From an uncultured Hyphomicrobium sp. (lineage in GTDB: Bacteria > Pseudomonadota > Alphaproteobacteria > Rhizobiales > Hyphomicrobiaceae): a stretch of DNA of 64,000 bases. Positions 1 to 8,568 of the stretch are shown here, piece by piece (positions within the stretch are counted from its first letter, which is position 1; each line of letters opens with the position of its first letter). A program made the position numbers and the translations under genes. The stretch covers positions 121,000 to 184,999 of the forward strand of contig NZ_CADEFI010000003.1 of assembly GCF_902826555.1 (NCBI RefSeq). Direction: 5' to 3'. The notes below the pieces were generated by a model. It saw nothing but the letters and a program-made list of their open reading frames with translations. It ran no database searches and was not told where the DNA came from.

Positions 1-240
1 GACGGCAAGCGCACGCTGATCGACGGCCCGTTCGCTGAGACGAAGGAGGTCATCGCCGGCTACACCATGATCAACGTGAAAACGCCGGAGGACGCGCTCT
101 ACTGGTTCCAGCGCTTCCCGCAGCCGCATTATCAGGACTGCGAGATCGAGCTCCGGCGAATGTTCGAGCTCGAGGAGTTCGGCGACGGCGAGCAGATCGA
201 TCGCTTCCGGGACATGGAGATGGGCGTCAAAGGCTCGTGA
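1..240 (+). CDS. YCII-related (DGPF-type) protein, 3' part only
   Basis: The reading frame is open from the first base of the window to TGA at 238-240, so only the last 79 residues are present and the start lies outside. The visible part carries the DGPFAETKEVIAGY signature of the YCII-related family (small ferredoxin-like dimeric proteins, often beside ECF sigma factors), followed by a helix with paired aromatic residues and an acidic C-terminus. Function in this family is mostly unknown; some members resemble muconolactone isomerase folds. No partner sigma factor is visible because the upstream DNA is cut off. The family call is firm; the biochemical role is not. Confidence 0.75.
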   Translation, partial: DGKRTLIDGPFAETKEVIAGYTMINVKTPEDALYWFQRFPQPHYQDCEIELRRMFELEEFGDGEQIDRFRDMEMGVKGS

Positions 241-421
241 GGGCTGCCCACAACTTGGGCACCTTTTCAGCCGTCGGAGCAAATCTGTGGATATCCGATT
301 TACGGGATCGCTTTAACTTGAAGCGGCAACTTTCGCAGGCGCTAGATGCCTCGTCGTGCCCGGAGCATAGACGATCACGCTCAGGCGCGACTCGTTTGGT
401 CAAGTAGAGGAGTTCTTCCCT

Positions 422-625
422 ATGGCATCCAATGAGAAGACGTCGGCTCAGGTCGCAGCCATCGCACAACGCGCCCAACAGAATCCGAAATCCATCACGC
501 CAGAAGAGGTTCAAGCTCTCGCGGCTTCGGTTCTGAATCAAAGCTCGGATCGTGACCGGCAACAGCAGGCGCAGCAGAACCCGCGCGGCGGTCAGCAAAA
601 TCAGTCGGACCCGCAGAGAAGGTAG
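422..625 (+). CDS. small hydrophilic conserved-looking protein, function unknown
   Basis: A 67-residue protein, rich in Gln, Ala and Arg, without signal peptide or membrane segment. The N-terminal half alternates Ala/Gln-rich helix and a PEEVQALAASVL helix; the C-terminal third is low-complexity Q/R/N. The pattern recalls small helical proteins often annotated as hypothetical in Rhizobiales, but I cannot name a family. A GAGGAG Shine-Dalgarno sits about 9 bases before the ATG. Its last 131 bases lie opposite the end of the minus-strand gene at 495-893, so one of the two 3' ends may be wrong. Probably real because of the good ribosome site and biased composition. Confidence 0.55.
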   Translation: MASNEKTSAQVAAIAQRAQQNPKSITPEEVQALAASVLNQSSDRDRQQQAQQNPRGGQQNQSDPQRR

Positions 626-893
626 GTCCGGCATCTTCTGTCAGTGTCTCAATCGAGAGAACGCAGCGGGTGGGTATCGTCATGATCCCACTCGCTTGTG
701 CATTTTCAGGGTGTGCGAGATCGCCGATGTTCTGGGCTAGAACCTTGACGTCGGCGGTGTCCTTGACGAGCCAGCCCACGGACGCCACCTCAACGGCCTT
801 TTGCTCCGGCAGCGCCGCAAGATAGCGCCACTGGCCGCACGGTTGGCGGCTGTCCTGCCAGCGGATGATGACCAGTCGGCAATCGCCCGACAT
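495..893 (-). CDS. small conserved hypothetical protein with a WQDSRQP motif
   Basis: Start chosen at ATG 893 because GGGAGA lies 6 bases upstream; longer starts at 938 and 1121 have no ribosome site. The first ~88 residues look like a complete compact domain: LVIIRWQDSRQP, then QWRYL, SVGWLVKDTADVKVLAQNIGD, and a closing SGIMTIPTRCVLSIETL. This resembles a family of ~85-residue proteins seen in alphaproteobacteria and their phages, recalled from memory and without a named function. The remaining ~43 residues run antisense through the plus-strand gene at 422-625 and look non-conserved, so the natural stop may have been lost or a frameshift may be present near 620. Confidence 0.5.
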   Translation of the reverse strand: MSGDCRLVIIRWQDSRQPCGQWRYLAALPEQKAVEVASVGWLVKDTADVKVLAQNIGDLAHPENAQASGIMTIPTRCVLSIETLTEDAGPTFSAGPTDFADRRAGSAAPAVAGHDPSFDSEPKPRELEPLLA

Positions 894-1144
894 CGCGTCT
901 CCCGATGTGTCGGCCTCATGTGATTCGTGCAGAATCATAGCAGAGTCAGGCCATTCGCGCGGTGATGCGTTTGCCACGGTGGCGCTTCGTGCCGGCAATA
1001 AGGAAGCGACGGAGCCTACCCCGGGGTTGCCGACGCTCGTGCCCTCAGCTTCGGCAACGCGTCCGCCGCTTCCGCTGCCTGTGTGGCGGCTGTTCCGATT
1101 CCTGATCTTGATCAGGCTCAATCTCCGCGTGCGGCGGCGACGCG

Positions 1145-1702
1145 TCAGCCGTTCAAAAAGTCGCTGGCCTTGAAGAGGGAGGCGAAGGGGATGCCGGCGT
1201 CGGCGTAGAGTTTCGACGCACCTTCCTCGCGGTCGAGGATCGAGATCACGAGCACGATGCGGGCGCCTGCGGCGGTGAGCGCCTGCACGGCCTTCATGGC
1301 CGAGCCGCCGGTGGTCGTCACGTCCTCGACGATAGCGACGCGCTTGCCGGCGACGTCCGAAAGGCCTTCGACCAGCTTCTTGGTGCCGTGGTCCTTCACC
1401 GTCTTGCGCACGAAAAAGCCAGGCAGAGCGCGGCCGGCGCGGCGGCTGGCGATCGACACCGGCGTGATCAGCGGCACGGCGCCCATCTCGAGGCCGCCGA
1501 CGATATCGGCTCCGGTCTCGGCGATGCGCGCGGAGATGAGGTCGGCCAGGATCTCGGCGCCCTCGGGATCGAACATCGAGGGCTTCATGTCGAAGTAGTG
1601 GTCGCTCTCCTTGCCGGAGGCGAGCACGACGTGGCCGCGCACGAAGGACTTCGACTTGATGATGTCGTAGAGGCGCGCGCGGGCGTCAGTTGTGTTCGTC
1701 AT
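1145..1702 (-). CDS. pyrE: orotate phosphoribosyltransferase
   Basis: PyrE joins orotate and PRPP to give OMP in de novo pyrimidine synthesis. The 185-residue protein has the PRPP-binding loop VEDVTTTGGSAMKA (residues ~127-140) and the substrate region YFDMKPSMFDPEG; length is at the short end of normal. The ATG at 1702 is the only good start. It lies 116 bases downstream of hisH on the same strand, which is not the usual neighbour: histidine genes hisA and hisF normally come here. Cytoplasmic, dimeric in the family. Identification is secure. Confidence 0.95.
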   Translation of the reverse strand: MTNTTDARARLYDIIKSKSFVRGHVVLASGKESDHYFDMKPSMFDPEGAEILADLISARIAETGADIVGGLEMGAVPLITPVSIASRRAGRALPGFFVRKTVKDHGTKKLVEGLSDVAGKRVAIVEDVTTTGGSAMKAVQALTAAGARIVLVISILDREEGASKLYADAGIPFASLFKASDFLNG

Positions 1703-1818
1703 GAGTATCGACCTGGTTTCGGCAAACGGGTTGATCGCTTCTAGTCGCCGGGGGCCGCGCCGTCCATCCTTGCGATCAAGCGCAAACCCTCCGTTTCATT
1801 GCGAAAGGAAGGCCACGC

Positions 1819-2472
1819 TCACGGCGCCCAGTTCAGGAAGTTGGCGATGAGGGCAAGGCCCAGGGCCTGGCTCTTCTCGGGATGGAATTGCGTGCCGACG
1901 ATGTTGTCCCTGCCGATGACGGCCGTCACGGGTCCGCCGTAGTCGGTCTCGGCGACGACGACGCCGCGGTCCTTCGGCACGAAATGGTAGGAGTGCACGA
2001 AATAGGCGTGCAAGCCGCCGGCGCCGGTTGCAATTCCGTCGAGCAAGGGATGAGGGCGGCGTACGTCCAGCGTATTCCAGCCCATGTGCGGGATCTTGAG
2101 CGCCGGATCGTCCGGCTGGATGGCGCGCACCTCGCCCTCGATCCAGCCCAGTCCATCCGTCACCTCGAACTCGAGGCCGCGCGAGGCGAGGAGCTGCATG
2201 CCGACGCAGATGCCGAGAAACGGACGGCCGCGGCCGTGCACGGCTTCCTCGAGCGCATCGCGCATGCCGGGCACTGCCTCCAGGCCGCGCTTGCAATCGG
2301 CAAAGGCGCCGACGCCCGGCAGCACGACGCGGTCAGCCGTGCGCACGTCCTCGGCCCTGGCGCTGACCAGGATCTCGGCGTTGGCGCCGGACTCGCGGGA
2401 GGCGCGCTCGAAGGCCTTGGCGGCCGAGTGCAGGTTCCCGGACCCGTAGTCGATGATAACGACGCGCTGCAT
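1819..2472 (-). CDS. hisH: imidazole glycerol phosphate synthase, glutaminase subunit
   Basis: HisH hydrolyses glutamine and channels ammonia to HisF, which makes IGP and AICAR in histidine synthesis. The 217-residue class I glutamine amidotransferase shows the nucleophile elbow [12 protein letters not shown] (Cys in GICVG), the oxyanion region VLPGVGAF, and the His-Glu pair in FHPEKS near the C-terminus. It follows the DUF2628 gene by 6 bases, so it is the third gene of a hisB-DUF2628-hisH transcript. Its partner hisF is not in this window. Confidence 0.95.
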   Translation of the reverse strand: MQRVVIIDYGSGNLHSAAKAFERASRESGANAEILVSARAEDVRTADRVVLPGVGAFADCKRGLEAVPGMRDALEEAVHGRGRPFLGICVGMQLLASRGLEFEVTDGLGWIEGEVRAIQPDDPALKIPHMGWNTLDVRRPHPLLDGIATGAGGLHAYFVHSYHFVPKDRGVVVAETDYGGPVTAVIGRDNIVGTQFHPEKSQALGLALIANFLNWAP

Positions 2473-2478
2473 GAAGCT

Positions 2479-3030
2479 TCAGGATTTCAGGGCGAACTTG
2501 CTGCGGAGACGTTCGGAGAGGCGGCGTATGGAGGCTTCGACACGGGATGTGGTGTCGCCATCCGCGCCTGGGGAGGCGCCCAAATGTCGCTCGCCCGGGG
2601 TCACATCGGCAATGGACGGCAGCCAGAGGTCGAAGAAGCGCCGCTCGGCGTCCTCGCGTCCGTGTCCGCTGACGGTTGCGATCTCCTGCCAGCCGGCACG
2701 GCCGAGCGACCAGCGCTTCAGCTCGCTCGCCTCGAAGCCGGCGATGACGTTCAAGACGAGAAAGACCACCGTGTACCATTGGTTGCCGGCGCCTGCCGCC
2801 GCCAGGATCGCGGAGGTCACGATGGCGGCCGCAACATAGATCGCGAGCGCCATCCATTGGCCGCCCACGAGCAGATAGAAGGGGCCGAAAATTGCCGTGC
2901 GCCAGGAGAAGCCCTCGCCGATCAAGACGATGCTTTCCGCCCGGTCGATCCTGCTGCCGCCAACCTGCGGCGGCTCATGCACCGTGTACGCCGACACGCG
3001 CGCCATCCCATGCAACAGCCATCCCAACAT
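2479..3030 (-). CDS. DUF2628-type membrane protein in the his operon
   Basis: A 183-residue protein that starts at 3030 inside the hisB stop codon (TGATG overlap); an alternative start is Met9 (MARVSAYTVHEPP). It has the layout of DUF2628: a short N-terminal cytosolic stretch, two hydrophobic segments (about residues 44-65 and 66-90, FGPFYLLVGGQWMALAIY), a third near VVFLVLNVIAGFEA, and a soluble tail. The tail contains GWQEIATVSGHGREDAERRFF, typical of the family. Function is unknown, but the gene sits between hisB and hisH in many Hyphomicrobiales, so it is co-transcribed with histidine genes without an evident enzymatic role. Confidence 0.8.
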   Translation of the reverse strand: MLGWLLHGMARVSAYTVHEPPQVGGSRIDRAESIVLIGEGFSWRTAIFGPFYLLVGGQWMALAIYVAAAIVTSAILAAAGAGNQWYTVVFLVLNVIAGFEASELKRWSLGRAGWQEIATVSGHGREDAERRFFDLWLPSIADVTPGERHLGASPGADGDTTSRVEASIRRLSERLRSKFALKS

Positions 3031-3623
3031 CAGGCCAGCATTCCCTTGGTGGACGGAACGCGGCCTGCCTGCCGCGGATCCAGCGCGATCGCCGCTCGGA
3101 GCGCACGCGCCAGGCCCTTATAGCAGGTCTCGGCGATGTGGTGATTGTTCTCGCCGTAGAGATTCTCGATGTGGAGCGTGATGCCAGAGTTCTGGGCAAA
3201 CGCCTGGAACCACTCGCGGAAAAGCTCGGTGTCCATCTCGCCGACCTTGGGCTGTGAGAAGGCGACCTTCCAGATCAGATAGGGGCGGCCGGATACGTCG
3301 AGGGCGACGCGCGTCAGGGTCTCGTCCATCGGAAGATGCACGTCCGCATAGCGCGCGATGCCCTGCTTGTCGCCGAGCGCCTTCGCCACCGCCTGGCCGA
3401 GCACGATGCCCACATCCTCGGTGGTGTGATGGAAATCGATGTGCAGGTCGCCCTTGGCCTCGAGCTTGATGTCGATCAGCCCGTGACGAGCGAGCTGCTC
3501 CAGCATGTGATCCAGAAAACCGATGCCGGTCGTAATTTCCGACACGCCGGTGCCGTCGAGATCCACCGTGGCGGTGATCTGCGTTTCCTTGGTCCTGCGG
3601 GCGATGGTGGCTTGCCGCTTCAC
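3030..3623 (-). CDS. hisB: imidazoleglycerol-phosphate dehydratase
   Basis: Monofunctional HisB, 197 residues, removes water from IGP to give imidazole acetol phosphate. Metal-binding motifs are all present: [32 protein letters not shown] and NNHHIAE, and the protein ends in the common PSTKGML tail. It opens a minus-strand operon with the DUF2628 gene and hisH. The 146-base gap to the divergent hslV must hold both promoters. Manganese-dependent 24-mer in the family. Confidence 0.96.
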   Translation of the reverse strand: MKRQATIARRTKETQITATVDLDGTGVSEITTGIGFLDHMLEQLARHGLIDIKLEAKGDLHIDFHHTTEDVGIVLGQAVAKALGDKQGIARYADVHLPMDETLTRVALDVSGRPYLIWKVAFSQPKVGEMDTELFREWFQAFAQNSGITLHIENLYGENNHHIAETCYKGLARALRAAIALDPRQAGRVPSTKGMLA

Positions 3624-3769
3624 GGGCGATCCTCAATGGGCAGGAGCGGCTATCGCGCCTGCCGTTGTTGCCTTAACGAACCCCAGCGTTTATCAGCTTC
3701 AGGGGCCCGGTTCCAGAGCGCCTCCCGCGCCTTTTCGGGCGCGCTCCACCCTTTCGTGGCACAGGATTT

Positions 3770-4342
3770 ATGACCAGAACCCCGAACAGCTCCACCGACG
3801 GCGCCTCCTGGCACGCAACAACCATTCTCACCGTGCGCAAAGACGGGCGGGTGGTCATTGCCGGAGACGGACAGGTGAGCCTCGGGGCCACCATCATCAA
3901 GGCCAACGCCCGCAAGGTGCGCCAGCTCGGTAAAGGCGGCGTTATCGCCGGATTTGCAGGCGCAACCGCGGACGCGTTCACCCTGTTCGAGCGGCTCGAG
4001 GCCAAGCTCGAGCAATACCCCGGCCAGCTCATGCGGGCGGCCGTGGAGCTGGCCAAGGATTGGCGCACGGACCGCTTCCTGCGCCGCCTCGAGGCGATGA
4101 TGATCGTCGCCGACCGCGACGTGACGCTGGTGCTCACCGGCACCGGCGACGTGCTCGAGCCCGAGCACCACGTGATGGGGATCGGCTCGGGCGGCATGTA
4201 CGCGCTGGCCGCAGCCCGCGCGCTTCTCGACCAGCCGCTCGACGCCGAGGCGATCGCGCGGCGCGCCATGGCGATTGCCGGCGAGATCTGCGTCTATACG
4301 AATGACAACCTCGTCGTCGAAAGCCTGCCGTCGTCGAAGTAA
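3770..4342 (+). CDS. hslV: ATP-dependent protease, proteolytic subunit HslV (ClpQ)
   Basis: HslV is the threonine-protease core of the HslUV complex, which degrades unfolded and regulatory proteins after heat stress. The 190-residue precursor has a 16-residue leader ending WHA, so the mature protein should begin at Thr17 ([19 protein letters not shown]). Other family blocks are visible: [15 protein letters not shown], the Gly-rich [14 protein letters not shown], and YTNDN near the C-terminus. A possible promoter is TTGTTG (3665-3670) with TTTATC (3689-3694), 18-base spacing; no clear heat-shock consensus is seen. Its ATPase hslU is 1.4 kb downstream rather than adjacent. Confidence 0.96.
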   Translation: MTRTPNSSTDGASWHATTILTVRKDGRVVIAGDGQVSLGATIIKANARKVRQLGKGGVIAGFAGATADAFTLFERLEAKLEQYPGQLMRAAVELAKDWRTDRFLRRLEAMMIVADRDVTLVLTGTGDVLEPEHHVMGIGSGGMYALAAARALLDQPLDAEAIARRAMAIAGEICVYTNDNLVVESLPSSK

Positions 4343-4381
4343 CACGGCGCGGACACGACACCCTTCCTCGGGAGCTGCCTC

Positions 4382-4699
4382 ATGGCCTGGGTCTACCTGC
4401 TACTCGCCGGTGCGTTCGAGATCTCGTTCACGACGGCGATGCGTTTCACCGAGGGGTTCACGAAGCTTTGGCCGAGCCTGCTGGTGCTGGCGCTGGCGAC
4501 CGTCAGCATCTATTTCGTGACCAAGGCGTCGGAGCTGATCCCGCTCGGCACTGCCTACGCGGCGTGGGGAGGGATCGGCGCCATCGGCACGGTGGTCATC
4601 GGTATTCTCTATTTCGACGAACCGATGACGCTTTGGCGCATGGTCTTTCTCACGACGCTCATTCTCTCTATCGCCGGGCTGAAGCTGGTTACGGACTAG
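4382..4699 (+). CDS. SMR-family small exporter (SugE/Gdx-like), copy 1
   Basis: A 105-residue, four-helix inner-membrane protein of the small multidrug resistance family. Helix 1 keeps the essential Glu (AGAFEISFTTAM). GFTKLWPS and PLGTAYAAWGGIGA match the SugE/Gdx branch, whose characterised members export guanidinium by proton antiport, rather than EmrE. It ends with GLKLVTD. The gene is close behind hslV (39 bases) and before a membrane protein, so all may be one transcript with hslU. A very similar second copy is at 8569-8886. Substrate here is inferred, and no guanidine riboswitch could be recognised upstream. Confidence 0.85.
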   Translation: MAWVYLLLAGAFEISFTTAMRFTEGFTKLWPSLLVLALATVSIYFVTKASELIPLGTAYAAWGGIGAIGTVVIGILYFDEPMTLWRMVFLTTLILSIAGLKLVTD

Positions 4700-4724
4700 G
4701 CCTCAACGTGATTTCGGAGTCTCC

Positions 4725-5780
4725 ATGATCAGAGACGAGCATATCGATGCGGCGGTTGCGCAGGGCGTGCTCACGGCAGAGCAGGCGGAGCGGCTGCGCG
4801 AAATCTCCCGCGCCAGTCCAGCCGACGCGCCTCCGGTCGAAGCCGCTGCGGACCCCGACGACGAGAAGTTCCGCCTGATCGGCGGATTCAACGACGTGTT
4901 CGTGACGATCGGCGTGCTGCTGCTCGTCGCTTCGCTGTTCGGCCTCGCGAACGTGCTCGAGTTCCGGCCGGGCTTCGCCGTTCTGGCGATGGTCTCGGCG
5001 TGGGCGCTCTCCGAGTTCTTCTCGCGCCGCATGCGCCTCGCGCTGCCGTCCATCACGCTTGCGCTTATGTTCGCAGGCGGGGCCGCCTACCTCGGCTTCA
5101 CGCTCGCAGGCAGCATATTCGCGCACAGCGAAACGTCCGCCGAGTGGGTGCCGGGGCTGTGGACCCTGTTCGCCGGACTCGCCGTTGCGGTGGCCGCGTT
5201 CGTGCACGAGCGGCGCTTCCGGGTTCCCATCGACATGGCGATCCTGGCATGCGGGATCGTGTGTGCGCTCGCCGGACTGTTCGGCGCGCTGGCGCCGGAC
5301 TGGACGCGGGCGAACTGGTCGCTGCTGACGGGGCTGTTCGGGCTGGCCGTATTCGCCGCCGCGCTCCGCTTCGACGCCAGCGATCCGAGGCGTGAAACGC
5401 GGCGCGCCGACATTGCGTTCTGGCTGCATCTCGTCGCGGCGCCGATGATCGTGCACGCGGTGATCCCTGCCATCACAGGGCATGTCGGAGAGATGCAGAC
5501 TCTGCAGGCGGTGGCGATCCTCGTGCTATTTGCGCTGCTCGGGCTTGTCGCCGTGATTATCGACCGGCGGGCCCTGCTGGTGTCGGGGCTTACCTACGCC
5601 GGCATTGCGATCGGCTACCTTCTTTCGCAGAGTGTCGAGCAAGGCATGGGGCTGTCGCTGACACTGCTTCTGCTTGCCGGGCTCGTGCTCGGACTTTCCG
5701 CGGGATGGCGATCGCTACGACGCGCCATCCTTCCGCTGCTACCGCTCGATGCGGTTCGGCATGCCATTCCCCCCGCTTGA
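4725..5780 (+). CDS. multi-pass membrane protein, function unknown (DUF2157-like layout)
   Basis: A 351-residue protein with a short soluble N-terminus: a helix-turn [23 protein letters not shown], then a Pro/Ala linker. About ten hydrophobic segments follow from residue 53 onward. The N-terminal helical motif followed by many membrane helices resembles DUF2157 proteins, but the match is from memory. It starts 25 bases after the SMR gene and ends 11 bases before hslU, so it is probably read in the hslV-hslU transcript. No catalytic motif is visible. A small Arg-rich tail ([25 protein letters not shown]) closes the protein. Confidence 0.7.
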   Translation: MIRDEHIDAAVAQGVLTAEQAERLREISRASPADAPPVEAAADPDDEKFRLIGGFNDVFVTIGVLLLVASLFGLANVLEFRPGFAVLAMVSAWALSEFFSRRMRLALPSITLALMFAGGAAYLGFTLAGSIFAHSETSAEWVPGLWTLFAGLAVAVAAFVHERRFRVPIDMAILACGIVCALAGLFGALAPDWTRANWSLLTGLFGLAVFAAALRFDASDPRRETRRADIAFWLHLVAAPMIVHAVIPAITGHVGEMQTLQAVAILVLFALLGLVAVIIDRRALLVSGLTYAGIAIGYLLSQSVEQGMGLSLTLLLLAGLVLGLSAGWRSLRRAILPLLPLDAVRHAIPPA

Positions 5781-5791
5781 CGGAACAATCC

Positions 5792-7105
5792 ATGACCACG
5801 TTCTCACCGCGCGAAATCGTCTCCGAGCTCGACCGCTACATCGTGGGGCAGGGCGACGCCAAACGGGCGGTTGCAATCGCACTCCGCAACCGCTGGCGGC
5901 GCCAGCAGCTCGAGGGTCCGCTCAAGGACGAGGTGCTGCCGAAGAACATCCTGATGATCGGGCCGACCGGCGTCGGCAAGACCGAGATCGCGCGGCGGCT
6001 GGCGCGGCTTGCGGGGGCGCCGTTCCTCAAAGTGGAGGCGACCAAGTTCACCGAGGTCGGCTACGTGGGGCGCGACGTCGAGAGCATCATCCGTGATCTC
6101 GTGGAGGTAGGGCTGCAGCTCGTGCGGGACGCCAAACGCCGCGAGGTGCGCGCACAGGCCGAGAAGAACGCCGAGGAGCGGGTGCTCGACGCGCTGGTCG
6201 GGCCGACCGCATCGCCGGGGACGCGCGATTCATTCCGCAAGCGGCTGCGCGGCAACGAGCTCAACGACAAGGTGATCGAAGTCCACGTGGCCGACGCGGG
6301 GCCCAACCTGCCCATGCTCGACATCCCCGGAATGCCGGGCGGCTCGATGGGCGCCGTCAACATCGGCGACATCTTCGGCAAGATGATGGGCGGGCGCACG
6401 AAGCCTCGGCGCGTGACGGTCAAGGACAGCTACACGCTGCTGATTGCCGAGGAAAGCGACAAGCTGGTCGACAACGAGCAGATCACGAGCGAAGCGATCC
6501 GGGCGGTGGAGAACAACGGCATCGTGTTCCTGGACGAGATCGACAAGATCTGCTCGCGCGGAGAAACGGGCCGTTCGGGCGCCGAAGTGTCGCGCGAGGG
6601 CGTGCAGCGTGATCTTCTGCCGCTCATCGAAGGCACGAGCGTTTCGACAAAGTACGGTCCCGTGAAGACGGACCACGTGCTGTTCATCGCGTCGGGCGCG
6701 TTTCATGTGGCGAAGCCCGCCGATCTGCTGCCCGAGCTGCAGGGGCGGCTACCGATCCGCGTGGAGCTGAAAGCGCTCTCGCGCGAGGATTTCCGCCGCA
6801 TCCTGACCGAGCCCGAGGCGAGCCTCATCAAGCAGTACACGGCGCTGATGGCCACCGAGGGCCTCACCATCGCATTTACAGAGGACGCCATCGACGCGCT
6901 GGCGGATACGGCCGTGCTCGTCAATTCGACGGTCGAGAACATCGGCGCGCGGCGCCTGCAGACGGTGATGGAGCGCGTGCTCGACGAGATCTCGTTCGAG
7001 GCGTCCGACCGCAGCGGCGATGCGGTGACGATCGATGCGGCCTATGTTACGAACCGCGTAGGCGAACTGGCCAAGAACACCGATCTCTCGAAGTTCATCC
7101 TGTGA
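5792..7105 (+). CDS. hslU: ATP-dependent protease, ATPase subunit HslU (ClpY)
   Basis: HslU is the AAA+ unfoldase that feeds substrates to HslV. The start is ATG 5792 ([20 protein letters not shown]); the open frame extends further upstream to 5705 but overlaps the previous gene and is not conserved. The 437-residue protein has Walker [10 protein letters not shown] (~60), the I-domain insertion between ~110 and 230 (with [23 protein letters not shown]), Walker [10 protein letters not shown], the sensor region [14 protein letters not shown], and the C-terminal LSKFIL that docks into HslV. Length is normal for the family. Confidence 0.96.
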   Translation: MTTFSPREIVSELDRYIVGQGDAKRAVAIALRNRWRRQQLEGPLKDEVLPKNILMIGPTGVGKTEIARRLARLAGAPFLKVEATKFTEVGYVGRDVESIIRDLVEVGLQLVRDAKRREVRAQAEKNAEERVLDALVGPTASPGTRDSFRKRLRGNELNDKVIEVHVADAGPNLPMLDIPGMPGGSMGAVNIGDIFGKMMGGRTKPRRVTVKDSYTLLIAEESDKLVDNEQITSEAIRAVENNGIVFLDEIDKICSRGETGRSGAEVSREGVQRDLLPLIEGTSVSTKYGPVKTDHVLFIASGAFHVAKPADLLPELQGRLPIRVELKALSREDFRRILTEPEASLIKQYTALMATEGLTIAFTEDAIDALADTAVLVNSTVENIGARRLQTVMERVLDEISFEASDRSGDAVTIDAAYVTNRVGELAKNTDLSKFIL

Positions 7106-7317
7106 TGAAAGCGCTGATCACAGTCCTTCTGGGCCTTGCCGGCGCAATCGCCGGATGGGTTCTTGCGGCCGCAGCGACGATACTGCTTGGCAGCTATTTC
7201 GGGCTCTCCGAGTTCGAAGGCGAGCGCAGCATGACCGCGATTTTCGCCATCGGACCGGTGGGCGGCATCGTCGGACTGATCATCGGGCTGTGGCTCGGGT
7301 CGCGGCGACGGGGCTAG
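7105..7317 (+). CDS. small two-helix membrane protein downstream of hslU
   Basis: A 70-residue protein whose ATG at 7105 overlaps the hslU TGA (TGATG); a GTG one codon earlier is also possible. It contains two hydrophobic segments, VLLGLAGAIAGWVLAAAATILL and IFAIGPVGGIVGLIIGLWLG, both rich in Gly, and ends GSRRRG. This looks like a small inner-membrane protein translationally coupled to hslU. No family name or function can be given. Confidence 0.6.
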   Translation: MKALITVLLGLAGAIAGWVLAAAATILLGSYFGLSEFEGERSMTAIFAIGPVGGIVGLIIGLWLGSRRRG

Positions 7318-7329
7318 CTTTCCGATCGT

Positions 7330-8286
7330 TCAGCGCCCGCGGCGCTTCGTGGCTGGTGCGATGGCGGATGCCGCCTTTTCCGTCGCGTTCGCCACCGCCT
7401 GCAGGGTCTGAGCAATCTCCGTATTCAGCCAGACATGGAAGGCCGTCATCGGCTTTGTCTCCTTCCTGCCGGCGCCGCGCACGAAATAGTAGCCGTAGTC
7501 CCGGATCGCGACCGCGAACGGCCGCACCAGGCGGCCTCCCACGAGGGCGTCGCCGGCGATCACCTCGTCGGCCAGCGCGAAGCCCTGTCCCGCTTCGGCG
7601 GCCGGAACCGTGAGATGAAGTCCCAACGTCGGCCCCTCCGGCGAGATGCGTTCGGCAACGCCGGCCGCCGACAACCACTCGTTCCAGTACCGGCGCGTTT
7701 CCTCCTGGAGCAGGAGGTCGGGCGGGATATCGGCGGGAATGCGTATGCTCCTGTCGCGCAGCAGCGCGGGACTGCAGACCGGCGTCAGATTGGTTGCGGC
7801 CAAGCGGTCGGCGGCGACATTGCTCCACACGCCGCGACCGTAGCGGACGCCCACGTCGGCTTCGTCGCGTGAGAAATCGACAAGGCGGTGGGTCGAGTCG
7901 AGGATGAGCTCGATCTCGGGATTGGCCACCGTGAAGCGGCCGAGGCGAGGAACCAGCCAGAGCGCCGCGAACGACGGCTCCACGCTGACGGAAAGCTTCT
8001 GTCGGCGGCGGCGCCGGCGACCGGAGACGTTCTCGGTCGCCGCAGCGAGGATATCGAAACCACGCGTGAGATCGGCGACGTAGCTTTTGCCGCGCTCCGT
8101 CAGCTCGACGCCGCGACCGGTGCGGAGGAAAAGCTTGGTGCCGAGCCAGCCTTCCAGCTCGCGGATATGGCGGCTGACGGCGGCGTGCGTGACGTTGAGT
8201 TCGGCCGCGGCGGCCGTAAAGCTTTCATGCCGGGCCGCGGCTTCAAAAGCCTTCAATGCATTGAGCGGTGGAAGATTTCGCGCCAT
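7330..8286 (-). CDS. LysR-family transcriptional regulator (GcvA-like)
   Basis: A 318-residue LysR regulator. The N-terminal winged helix-turn-helix is LPPLNALKAFEAAARHESFTAAAAELNVTHAAVSRHIRELE, the form typical of the GcvA/AmpR branch, then a linker helix and a periplasmic-binding-like effector domain from ~95. The gene is divergent from a 48-codon ORF and an SMR exporter. The 121-base gap holds overlapping TGTAA/TTACA half-sites that suit a LysR dimer pair, so the likely target is its own gene plus the exporter. Effector unknown. The C-terminus is Lys/Arg-rich (ATKRRGR). Confidence 0.88.
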   Translation of the reverse strand: MARNLPPLNALKAFEAAARHESFTAAAAELNVTHAAVSRHIRELEGWLGTKLFLRTGRGVELTERGKSYVADLTRGFDILAAATENVSGRRRRRRQKLSVSVEPSFAALWLVPRLGRFTVANPEIELILDSTHRLVDFSRDEADVGVRYGRGVWSNVAADRLAATNLTPVCSPALLRDRSIRIPADIPPDLLLQEETRRYWNEWLSAAGVAERISPEGPTLGLHLTVPAAEAGQGFALADEVIAGDALVGGRLVRPFAVAIRDYGYYFVRGAGRKETKPMTAFHVWLNTEIAQTLQAVANATEKAASAIAPATKRRGR

Positions 8287-8290
8287 GGCG

Positions 8291-8319
8291 CATGTAACAA
8301 AATCTTACATGTCCTGTAA
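8291..8319. promoter_or_regulatory. candidate LysR operator: three TGTAA half-sites
   Basis: CATGTAA at 8291-8297 and TTACATG at 8305-8311 form a perfect 7-base inverted repeat with a 7-base spacer. TTACA at 8305-8309 also pairs with TGTAA at 8315-8319 across 5 bases. So three half-sites lie in 29 bases immediately upstream of the LysR start codon at 8286, which fits autorepression. Inference from symmetry and position only. Confidence 0.5.
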
Positions 8320-8407
8320 AGCAACGGCGTTTGTTCCTGGCGCACAAAGGGCGCACGCTGCCTGCAACTCAACTGGCTGACACATTCAAAGGGCAAAGGA
8401 GACCGCC

Positions 8408-8554
8408 ATGTTGCTCGCAATCGAAAGCTTCGTGCGGCTGTTCGAAAGTCTACTCATCCGGGCGCCGCTCCGTATCGCCGAGCCAAGCCGGCACGCCGAC
8501 AACGACAACAGTGAAATGGCTGAGGACGATCGCCGCTGGGGCACGTACAGGTAG
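8408..8554 (+). CDS. 48-residue small protein upstream of the SMR gene
   Basis: This ORF begins with ATG 8408 after a strong AAAGGAG Shine-Dalgarno 5-11 bases upstream, and ends TAG at 8552-8554, only 14 bases before the SMR start. The product has an amphipathic N-terminal helix (MLLAIESFVRLFESLLI) and a polar, acidic then basic tail ending DRRWGTYR. I recognise no family. Ribosome site, spacing and opposite orientation to the LysR gene argue that it is translated with the exporter. It could be a small accessory peptide or a leader peptide. Confidence 0.5.
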   Translation: MLLAIESFVRLFESLLIRAPLRIAEPSRHADNDNSEMAEDDRRWGTYR

Positions 8555-8568
8555 GCGGTAGACGACGA

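Noticed and set aside
285-293. TGTGGATAT, a near DnaA box
   Set aside because: Single, one mismatch, far from dnaA and without neighbours.
865-1173. 102-codon plus-strand frame
   Set aside because: Antisense to the minus-strand gene at 495-893 and to low-complexity sequence; no ribosome site.
1882-3123. 413-codon plus-strand frame
   Set aside because: Lies antisense to hisH, the DUF2628 gene and hisB. No ribosome site; composition follows codon-position GC bias of the real genes.
4343-4381. Possible guanidine riboswitch upstream of the first SMR gene
   Set aside because: The gap is only 39 bases and lacks paired ACGR-loop hairpins.
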